A stretch of 5,401 bases of DNA from Treponema sp. UBA7590 (GTDB taxonomy: Bacteria > Spirochaetota > Spirochaetia > Treponematales > Treponemataceae): the NCBI GenBank assembly GCA_002478955.1, contig DLKK01000093.1, forward strand, positions 4,931-10,331. The letters are read 5' to 3'. Made by a program: the position numbers and the translations under genes. This document shows, piece after piece, positions 1 to 5,401 of this stretch. Every line of letters starts with the position of its first letter. Position 1 is the first letter of the stretch. Under the pieces are notes generated by a model. It did no database searches. It was not told the origin of the DNA and saw only the letters and a program-made list of their open reading frames with translations.

Positions 1-2
1 CG

Positions 3-1727
3 CAGGAAGCATTAAAGTCAGCAGAAGAAGAATATTACGATTTTTTATCATTAATCGGAATAACAGAACGACCTACCCTAAATTATAGAACTTTAAGCGA
101 TTCCGTATGGGCAATAAAAGAGACTGAGACCGAAGACAGACTTTCCGACTCTTCAGACGTAGAAACAACCGGCGAGCTAAAAACAGAAACAATAAATAAA
201 ACTGAAAAAACTGTTCATCCATGGCAGAATAACAATCTTGGCACAAAACGGACATTATGGAAATCAAGTTCTGAAAAAACAAACTGGTTCACAAAAGGCT
301 TGAACCGCTCAGTGTCACTTAAAATCTACGGACCAGAATGGTTCAACTCCTACAACACCGCAGCCCCATACGGCCAGAACGACGGCGCACTCTGGCAAGG
401 AAAAGGCTACAACACAAGCCTTACAGGTGGCGCAAGACTCGAAGCCTACGGATTCGAAGTAACTTTTAAACCGCAGGTAAGCTGGAGCCAGAACAGGGAA
501 TTTGAGTTAGTTGACAATAGTTCATATTATACAAACAAATACGCTTACATCTGGGGATATGGAAATAACGTTGGAGTAGATGCCCCTCAACGATTCGGAG
601 ACTCGTCATTTTGGACATTTGATTGGGGAGATACTGAAATCCGATGGTCATGGCATACATTTACAGTCGGTTTTGGGACACAGGCGATATGGCTAGGTCC
701 GGCATATCTAAATCCCCTATTACATTCAAATAATGCAGCTACATATCCAAAATTTGACATAGGTCTACGTAGAACAAAACTTTATTTACCTTGGCTCGGT
801 TGGTATATTGGTGATATTGAAGGAAGAATTTGGACAGGTTACCTTTCTGAATCAGACTATTTTGATAATTATGATAAAAATAATCATAACCTGCTGCATG
901 GATTCACTTTCAGCTATGCTCCATCATTTTTACCAGGATTCACACTCGGCCTAAATAGAGTTTGTCTTGTAAAATCAAGTTTTGAAAATTTAAAATATAT
1001 AATTCCTATGGCAAAAAACACACATGTAGGAGAACATGGAGCTGGGGAAGATCAAAAATTCTCTTTTACAGCAAGCTATCTATTTCCAAAAGTCGGATTT
1101 GAAATTTATGGAGAAATAGGTACAGATGATTATGCTCCTGGTGGTGGTACAAACGGATATATCAGATATTTCACTCACACAATGATTTATACCGTTGGTG
1201 CAAAAAAATCAATGACACTTTCAAGCAGAAAAAATATATTTGGCGAGCTTATTTTTGAATGGAATAATACAGAAATGTCTCAGAATTATCAGCTTTCAGG
1301 TAGTTATAGCTTCGGTTTTCATTACCAAATTACACAAGGATATACAAATAAAGGACAATGGCTTGGTTCTGGCATAGGTTACGGTGGTAATAGTCAATAT
1401 ATTGAATATAAAATTTCATATCCAAAGGGAACTACATCTATCTTTATGGGAAGAAATAATCCTGATAATAACTTTATTTATCAGAAAGCAATAAACTCTA
1501 ACACAAATGAAACAGGACAAAAATATGGACATGCATTCAAGGCAAATTATTATCTTGGTGCAACAACAAATTATTTTATAACACAAAATTTTTGTATTGA
1601 TGGAGGCTTTATTTATAATTATATAATAAATCCATTGTACAATATTCGTGATGAAAACAATGATACAATAGGAAAAGATCAAATTTTTAATTTTCAAATT
1701 CAGTTGGGATTAAAGTATAATATCTAG
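3..1727 (+). CDS. wzi: Wzi-family capsule/surface-polysaccharide assembly protein, outer-membrane beta-barrel (5' partial)
   Basis: Wzi proteins are outer-membrane beta-barrel lectins that bind and organise surface polysaccharide. The frame is open from the left window edge to the TAG at 1725-1727 (574 residues visible), so the signal peptide and true start lie upstream. An apparent TTG start at 300 is only an internal leucine codon. Seen in order (numbering from base 3): an N-terminal helical piece (about residues 5-36, with YYDFLSLIGITERPTLNYRT) that resembles the N-terminal region of Wzi proteins; a polar E/T/S/K-rich linker (about 38-98); then a barrel-like region rich in Tyr, Trp, Gly and Asn. 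Conserved-looking blocks are IYGPEWFNSYNTAAPYGQND (from 108) and GFGTQAIWLGPAYLNPLL (from 223). The last strand is IFNFQIQLGLKYNI; the final residue is not aromatic, unlike many barrel proteins. It is longer than E. coli Wzi (about 480 residues). The next gene starts 12 bases downstream, so the two are probably co-transcribed. Codon use changes sharply near base 500. The family call is firm; the polymer it serves is inferred. Confidence 0.85.
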   Translation, partial: QEALKSAEEEYYDFLSLIGITERPTLNYRTLSDSVWAIKETETEDRLSDSSDVETTGELKTETINKTEKTVHPWQNNNLGTKRTLWKSSSEKTNWFTKGLNRSVSLKIYGPEWFNSYNTAAPYGQNDGALWQGKGYNTSLTGGARLEAYGFEVTFKPQVSWSQNREFELVDNSSYYTNKYAYIWGYGNNVGVDAPQRFGDSSFWTFDWGDTEIRWSWHTFTVGFGTQAIWLGPAYLNPLLHSNNAATYPKFDIGLRRTKLYLPWLGWYIGDIEGRIWTGYLSESDYFDNYDKNNHNLLHGFTFSYAPSFLPGFTLGLNRVCLVKSSFENLKYIIPMAKNTHVGEHGAGEDQKFSFTASYLFPKVGFEIYGEIGTDDYAPGGGTNGYIRYFTHTMIYTVGAKKSMTLSSRKNIFGELIFEWNNTEMSQNYQLSGSYSFGFHYQITQGYTNKGQWLGSGIGYGGNSQYIEYKISYPKGTTSIFMGRNNPDNNFIYQKAINSNTNETGQKYGHAFKANYYLGATTNYFITQNFCIDGGFIYNYIINPLYNIRDENNDTIGKDQIFNFQIQLGLKYNI

Positions 1728-1730
1728 GGA
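1726..1730 (+). promoter_or_regulatory. Ribosome binding site of the flippase gene, supporting a TTG start
   Basis: AGGGA overlaps the TAG stop of the Wzi gene and lies 9 bases before the TTG at 1740. It is the only purine-rich Shine-Dalgarno-like sequence close to a start codon in this frame. The overlap with the upstream stop suggests that ribosomes finishing the Wzi gene can pass to the flippase gene. The spacing is at the long side of normal. Confidence 0.5.
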
Positions 1731-1739
1731 TGGTGCGAA

Positions 1740-3305
1740 TTGAATGAAGTTTCCAATAAAAAAATAAAACTTTCTCGTACAAAAAATGCTGTCAGGAATA
1801 TATACAGCGGGATGTTCAATAAAATTTTTACTATATTTTTCCCGTTTTTAATAAGAACTGTCCTTATCAAGAAAATTGGAATTGAGTATGCGGGACTCAA
1901 CAGTCTTTTCTCGTCAATCTTGCAAGTGCTTAATCTTACTGAACTTGGCTTTGCAAGCGCAGTGGTCTACTCAATGTACAAACCAATCGCAGAAGATGAT
2001 AAAGATACAATCTGTGCGCTTCTTAATTTTTACAAGCGGGTTTATTTTATAATCGGGCTTGTCATTCTTGCGCTGGGAACTGCCGTAATGCCATTCCTGC
2101 CGCATCTTATAAAGGGAAATGTTCCGCATGATATAAACATATATGTGCTTTACAGCATTTATTTAGTAAACACATCTTTAAGCTATCTTTTATTTGGTTA
2201 CAAGAATTCCCTATTAAATGCCCATCAGAGACGGGATGTAATAAGCAATATCCTTACAATAACCCAGGGGCTGATGAATATCTGCCAGCTGCTTATTCTC
2301 GTTACAATAAAAAATTATTATTTATATGTCTTAATGATGCCGATTTTTACGGTTCTTAACAATGTTATGGTTGGAATTGCGACAAAAAGAATGTTCCCTG
2401 AGTATTCTTGCAAGGGAAAACTTAGCATATCAGTAAAAAAAGACATAAGAAAAAAAGTCGCAGGATTGATGATAAGTAAAATATGTCAAATATCAAGGAA
2501 CAGTTTAGATAGTATTTTCATATCTGCCTTTTTGGGATTGACTACTACAGCAATTTATTCAAATTATTTTTTAATTCTTACAAGTATATCTTCTTTTATG
2601 GGAATAATCACAACATCGATTCAGGCTGGAATTGGAAATTCTATAAATACAGAATCCATAGAAAAAAACTATTCAAACATGAAAATGTTCAACTTTTTAT
2701 ACACATGGTTAGCAGGATTTTGCTGTATATGCATGGCTTGTCTATATCAACCATTTATAGAACTCTGGATTGGAAAGGAATATTTGCTTCCAACAAGTGC
2801 AGTAATACTAATTTGTATTTATTTTTATATAATGAAAGCAGGAGATATTACTGCAAATTATTGCAATGCCGTTGGAATTTGGTGGGAAAATAAATACAGA
2901 TATATAGCAGAAACTGTGTGTAATTTCATACTAAACCTTGCATTAGTGAAATTTTTTGGTATACATGGTTTGATTATTGCAACAATAATTACAATGCTTT
3001 TTATAGGACATGGAATGGGTAATCAAGTTCTATTCAGAAAATATTTTAAAAATATAAAATTAACTAATTGGATTTTTTGTGTTGAACTTAAGAATTTTAT
3101 AATCACAAGTATATCAGGAGTTATAACACTTTTTATTTGTATTTTCATAGATACAAAATTTTCTTTAAATCTTTACATAAAAATTATAATAAGGCTTGCA
3201 GTTTGTGTTCTATTTTCAAATGCAACTCTTTTCTTATTTTACAAACGCACGAATGAATATAAAGATGCGAAAAAATGGATACTTAATAAAAGGAAAACAA
3301 GATGA
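1740..3305 (+). CDS. wzx: Wzx-type oligosaccharide/polysaccharide flippase (MOP superfamily)
   Basis: This 521-residue inner-membrane protein probably moves undecaprenyl-linked repeat units from the cytoplasmic to the periplasmic face. The N-terminal block SRTKNAVRNIYSGMFNKIF (12-30), followed by RTVLIKKIGIEYAGLNSLF and the ELGFASAVVYSMYKP segment (68-82), is typical of PST/Wzx flippases. I read about 14 membrane segments: six in residues 24-213, a charged linker (about 216-240, with SVKKDIRKK), then about eight in residues 250-500, and a basic C-terminal tail. Length is normal for the family. The TTG start at 1740 is chosen because the conserved N-terminal block begins before the first in-frame ATG (residue 25) and because AGGGA lies 9 bases upstream. 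The gene is 12 bases after the Wzi gene, in the same frame beyond its TAG, and its TGA overlaps the next ATG by four bases. Base composition drops sharply near base 2450, at the linker between the two lobes. The sugar unit carried cannot be told from sequence. A teichuronic or other polysaccharide transporter of the same superfamily is the main alternative. Confidence 0.9.
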   Translation: MNEVSNKKIKLSRTKNAVRNIYSGMFNKIFTIFFPFLIRTVLIKKIGIEYAGLNSLFSSILQVLNLTELGFASAVVYSMYKPIAEDDKDTICALLNFYKRVYFIIGLVILALGTAVMPFLPHLIKGNVPHDINIYVLYSIYLVNTSLSYLLFGYKNSLLNAHQRRDVISNILTITQGLMNICQLLILVTIKNYYLYVLMMPIFTVLNNVMVGIATKRMFPEYSCKGKLSISVKKDIRKKVAGLMISKICQISRNSLDSIFISAFLGLTTTAIYSNYFLILTSISSFMGIITTSIQAGIGNSINTESIEKNYSNMKMFNFLYTWLAGFCCICMACLYQPFIELWIGKEYLLPTSAVILICIYFYIMKAGDITANYCNAVGIWWENKYRYIAETVCNFILNLALVKFFGIHGLIIATIITMLFIGHGMGNQVLFRKYFKNIKLTNWIFCVELKNFIITSISGVITLFICIFIDTKFSLNLYIKIIIRLAVCVLFSNATLFLFYKRTNEYKDAKKWILNKRKTR

Positions 3306-4195
3306 AAAAAGTAAAAGTTGCTTTTATAATTCTCCATTATCAAGCAATAGAAATGACAATAAAATGTATTAATAGTTTATATGAAACATTTGATATGTCA
3401 GAAAACTTTATTGTTGTTGTAGATAATGCTAGCCCAAACAAATCTGGAAAGGAACTTGTAAATAAATATATAAATAATAATATAAAAATAATTATATCTC
3501 CTGAAAATTTAGGATTTGCAAAAGGCAATAATATTGGTTATTCATATTGTACAAAAGAATTAGATTTCGATTTTTTAATTATCATGAACAATGATATTAT
3601 AATTTCTCAAAAAGATTTTATTGAGAAAATTTATAAATTATATGAGCAAAATCATTTTGATATTTTGGGGCCTGACATTTATAACCCGAACTTGAATTAT
3701 CACCAAAATCCTTTAAGATTAACCCCGCTATCAACAATTGATCTCCTAGATAAAAAAAAAGTATTACAGAAACAGGTTAAATTTTATTATTTTTTAAAAT
3801 TTAAAAGAAATCTTGGGATTCTTAAAAGAAAGTTTCTGACAAAAAAAATCACAACAAATAAAAAAACTTTTAAATATGACAATTCTAAAACTTACATCTC
3901 TCCTGTATTACATGGAGCTTGCTTAATATTTAGCAAAGTATGCTGCAAAAAGAGAAAATATGCTTTTTATCCAGAAACATTCATGTTCTATGAAGAAGAT
4001 ATTCTTGATTATGATTGTAGAATAAATAACTTCTCTACAATTTATTCTCCAGAAGTCAATGTAATTCATCTTGAAGATGTTTCAACAAATACTTTATTTT
4101 CAAATGAATCAAAAAAAGAATTATGGAAATTAAAAGAAATGCTAAAATCTATTTCAATGTTCATTGATTACAAGAAAAAATCTCAAGAGAATTAA
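3302..4195 (+). CDS. GT2-family glycosyltransferase (rhamnosyltransferase-like)
   Basis: This 297-residue enzyme should transfer a sugar from a nucleotide-sugar donor to a growing lipid-linked oligosaccharide at the cytoplasmic membrane. GT-A fold signs are clear: FIILHYQ (8-14) on the first strand, VVVDNAS (38-44) with the nucleotide-binding Asp41, NLGFAKGNNIG (69-79), and IIMNND (93-98) at the metal-binding position, where many GT2 enzymes have DXD. HGAC (204-207) and FYEEDILDYD (229-238) form the acceptor/catalytic-base region, and HLEDVST (256-262) is the usual late motif. No membrane segment is evident; the protein is very Lys-rich, especially residues 150-190, which may help it lie on the membrane. 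The ATG overlaps the flippase TGA (ATGA), and AGGA at 3291-3294 lies 7 bases upstream, so coupled translation is likely. The next gene begins 1 base after its TAA. Rhamnosyltransferases of polysaccharide loci share this layout, but donor and linkage cannot be assigned. The gene is strongly AT-rich and includes an A9 run at 3752-3760. Confidence 0.9.
   Translation: MKKVKVAFIILHYQAIEMTIKCINSLYETFDMSENFIVVVDNASPNKSGKELVNKYINNNIKIIISPENLGFAKGNNIGYSYCTKELDFDFLIIMNNDIIISQKDFIEKIYKLYEQNHFDILGPDIYNPNLNYHQNPLRLTPLSTIDLLDKKKVLQKQVKFYYFLKFKRNLGILKRKFLTKKITTNKKTFKYDNSKTYISPVLHGACLIFSKVCCKKRKYAFYPETFMFYEEDILDYDCRINNFSTIYSPEVNVIHLEDVSTNTLFSNESKKELWKLKEMLKSISMFIDYKKKSQEN
4185..4190 (+). promoter_or_regulatory. 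Ribosome binding site of the acyltransferase gene, deciding the ATG at 4197
   Basis: AAGAGA lies 6 bases before the ATG at 4197, inside the last codons of the glycosyltransferase gene. A more upstream in-frame TTG at 4164 has no such purine-rich sequence before it and would add 11 residues of no family resemblance. The ATG is therefore preferred. Confidence 0.5.
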
Positions 4196-4196
4196 A

Positions 4197-5282
4197 ATGG
4201 CAAATCAAATACAAAATATAAAAACAAATAATAAACTTAGAAACTCTTCTTTTGAACTTTTAAGAATAATAAGCATGTTATTAATTGTTGCACATCACTT
4301 TGTCGTTCATGGAAAATTTGATTTAACATCTATGTTTAACAAAAATATTTTTTTTCTGCAAAGTTTAAGTATGTTTGGAAAACTTGGTGTAAATCTTTTT
4401 GTATTAATTTCAGGATACTTTTCATGCATGCAACCTTCCCCCCCCCATATAAAATTTAGCAAACTCATAAAATTAGAAATAGAAGTAATATTTTATTCTA
4501 TCTTAATTGGAATCATTTTCTACAACTTTTTTCCATCTTCTGATTTCGGTTTTAAAGAGTTGCTAAAAACTTTTACACCACTTCGGAGCAACTGCTATTG
4601 GTTTTATCGCTCGTATTTTGTCCTTTATTTAATCAATTCTTTCTTAAATTCATTTATAAAAGTAATAGATAAAACAGAATTAAAAAAAATAATACTAACA
4701 ATATTCATTCTCTGGGTTCTTCTCCCATTTTTTCCAAACATACCTGCGATAGAAATGTCCAATTTAACTTGGTTCATTTTTCTATATTTATGTGCCGCTT
4801 ATATTCGATATTATAAAGAAGACTTTAATAGAAGCATTTCTTTTTATTCTATTTTCACTATAAGTGTTTTTTTACTAATAATACTATCCGTATTTTTGTT
4901 TGATTTTCTAGGAAAATGGAAACAAAAATTTTTAAGCAATTATGATTACTTTTTACCTATGAATAGCATTTTTATTTTTATACTTTCAATATCAACTTTG
5001 ATTTTATTTTCAAAAATTAATATAGGCAATATAAAATGGATTAATATTATTTCTTCTGCAACATTTGGAGTTTATTTAATACATGACAATAAATTAATGA
5101 GAAATTTTCTATGGGTAAAAATATTTAAAAATCAATCATATACAAATTCAAATAAATTAGTCTTATACTCAATTGCAGTAATATTAATAGTATATATCTT
5201 ATGCACTTTGATTGATTTAATAAGAATACATATTTTAGAAAAACCAATACTAAAATTTTTAAGCAGAAATAAAAAATTATAA
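4197..5282 (+). CDS. Acyltransferase-3 family membrane O-acyltransferase (probable O-acetyltransferase), candidate phase-variable gene
   Basis: This 361-residue integral membrane protein belongs to the acyltransferase-3 family (OafA/WecH/NeuD-independent type), which moves acyl groups, usually acetyl, to sugars of surface glycans. Residues FELLRIISMLLIVAHHF (19-35) form the first membrane helix and contain the family R-X10-H signature as R23 and H34. LGVNLFVLISGYF (63-75), YWFYRSYFVLYLINSFLN (134-151) and ATFGVYLIHDN (288-298) are further family blocks. About ten hydrophobic segments cover the whole length, and there is no C-terminal SGNH domain; the length suits a stand-alone family member. 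The ATG start is 1 base after the glycosyltransferase TAA. It is the last gene of the row, as expected for a decorating enzyme. The coding sequence holds a run of nine C at 4438-4446 (residues 81-84, Ser-Pro-Pro-His), in the loop between the second and third helices. In this copy the frame is intact. The acyl donor and target sugar are unknown. Confidence 0.9.
   Translation: MANQIQNIKTNNKLRNSSFELLRIISMLLIVAHHFVVHGKFDLTSMFNKNIFFLQSLSMFGKLGVNLFVLISGYFSCMQPSPPHIKFSKLIKLEIEVIFYSILIGIIFYNFFPSSDFGFKELLKTFTPLRSNCYWFYRSYFVLYLINSFLNSFIKVIDKTELKKIILTIFILWVLLPFFPNIPAIEMSNLTWFIFLYLCAAYIRYYKEDFNRSISFYSIFTISVFLLIILSVFLFDFLGKWKQKFLSNYDYFLPMNSIFIFILSISTLILFSKINIGNIKWINIISSATFGVYLIHDNKLMRNFLWVKIFKNQSYTNSNKLVLYSIAVILIVYILCTLIDLIRIHILEKPILKFLSRNKKL
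4438..4446 (+). repeat. Poly-C tract (C9) inside the acyltransferase gene, putative slipped-strand phase-variation switch
   Basis: Nine consecutive C residues sit about 240 bases into the gene. Elsewhere in the window runs of C or G do not exceed four bases that I can find, so this tract is out of character with its AT-rich surroundings. As present, the tract keeps the gene in frame. Loss of one C gives TAA at once after an Ile codon (product of 84 residues); gain of one C gives TAG after three more codons (87 residues). Either product would keep only the first two helices. Homopolymeric G/C tracts are known contingency loci in several bacteria, including poly-G tracts in Treponema pallidum. 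Activity as a switch here is inferred. Confidence 0.65.
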
Positions 5283-5298
5283 AACCTAAAAGAACAAT

Positions 5299-5325
5299 AA
5301 AAAAAATGTTTTTAACAAAAAACAT
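5299..5325 (-). terminator. Weak AT-rich hairpin with flanking A/T run, possible terminator
   Basis: ATGTTTTT (5306-5313) and AAAAACAT (5318-5325) form an 8-base perfect stem with a 4-base loop, starting 23 bases after the acyltransferase stop. The stem has only one G-C pair. Read on the minus strand the stem is followed by seven T (bases 5305-5299), the order expected of an intrinsic terminator for a gene coming from the right. On the + strand the stem is followed by GCTAGG, and a T7 run comes only at 5342-5348, so it is a poor terminator for the polysaccharide genes. It could also be chance in such AT-rich DNA. Confidence 0.25.
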
Positions 5326-5367
5326 GCTAGGCTAACTCCGATTTTTTTGTGGCTATAAAATTCTTGC

Positions 5368-5396
5368 TTCAAATATCTTCTGAACTATGTTAAAAT
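5368..5396 (+). promoter_or_regulatory. Possible sigma70-type promoter for a gene beyond the window
   Basis: TTCAAA (5368-5373, four of six matches to the -35 consensus) is separated by 17 bases from TAAAAT (5391-5396, five of six matches to the -10 consensus), and TG lies one base before the -10 as in extended -10 promoters. It stands in the non-coding stretch after the last gene and points out of the right edge. Matches of this quality occur by chance in AT-rich DNA and no start codon follows within the window, so support is weak. Confidence 0.25.
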
Positions 5397-5401
5397 AATT
5401 C

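Noticed and set aside
300..302. TTG at 300 as the start of the Wzi gene
   Set aside because: The same frame is open back to base 3 and codes a Wzi-like N-terminal piece; the AAGG before this TTG is only two bases away, too close to act as its ribosome binding site.
1725..1742. Read-through of the Wzi TAG into the flippase, since both are in the same frame
   Set aside because: The flippase has its own ribosome binding site and TTG start, and a barrel of the outer membrane fused to an inner-membrane flippase makes no sense; the shared frame is coincidence.
2705..2893. Small + strand open frame within the flippase gene
   Set aside because: It is wholly inside the flippase coding sequence in another frame, without a ribosome binding site or family resemblance.
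3752..3760. A9 run in the glycosyltransferase gene as a second phase-variation tract
   Set aside because: Runs of A of similar length (for example A8 at 3841-3848) are expected in such AT-rich Lys-rich coding DNA; it reads simply as three Lys codons and does not stand out as the C9 run does.
4164..4166. TTG at 4164 as the start of the acyltransferase gene
   Set aside because: No Shine-Dalgarno-like sequence precedes it and it lies deep in the glycosyltransferase gene; the ATG at 4197 has AAGAGA six bases upstream and directly follows the glycosyltransferase stop.
5125..5325. Minus-strand open frame across the end of the acyltransferase gene
   Set aside because: It lies mostly antisense to a well-supported gene, is a low-complexity hydrophobic product of AT-rich sequence and resembles no family; other minus-strand frames at 73-282, 466-660, 1416-1697 and 3340-3528 were rejected for the same reason.
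5330..5355. Two GGCTA direct repeats 21 bases apart in the downstream non-coding stretch, considered as an operator
   Set aside because: Five bases is too short to separate from chance, and nothing else around them supports a regulator site; no JUMPstart/ops-like element was seen either.

Overview
The window reads as the 3' part of a surface-polysaccharide (capsule or O-antigen-like) locus. Four genes sit head to tail on the + strand with almost no space between them: a Wzi-family outer-membrane protein (its start lies left of the window), a Wzx-type polysaccharide flippase, a GT2-family glycosyltransferase and an acyltransferase-3 family O-acyltransferase. Nothing is coded on the minus strand as far as I can see. 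After the acyltransferase come about 119 bases of AT-rich non-coding DNA with a weak hairpin and a possible promoter facing out of the window.

Organism: the DNA is AT-rich, genes carry Shine-Dalgarno-like sequences (which argues against Bacteroidota), TTG is used as a start codon, and the Wzi N-terminal region resembles what I remember of Wzi-like proteins from Treponema and related host-associated spirochaetes. A treponeme is my best guess, by recognition and not by search. The Wzi gene implies an outer membrane in any case.

How the genes fit together: the GT2 enzyme would add a sugar to a lipid-linked repeat unit at the inner face of the cytoplasmic membrane, the flippase would turn that unit to the periplasmic side, the membrane acyltransferase would decorate it (probably with acetyl), and the Wzi protein would hold or organise the finished polymer at the outer membrane. 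Polymerase, export and initiating transferase genes are not in the window.

The most interesting signal is a run of nine C residues inside the acyltransferase gene (4438-4446), the only long G/C run in the window. A gain or a loss of one C would each bring a stop codon within a few codons, so the tract has the form of an ON/OFF phase-variation switch, here in the ON state. A second signal is abrupt base-composition change inside genes: the Wzi gene falls from about half G+C to about a third or less, and the flippase gene falls sharply at the junction between its two helical lobes. Both look like recombination mosaics.
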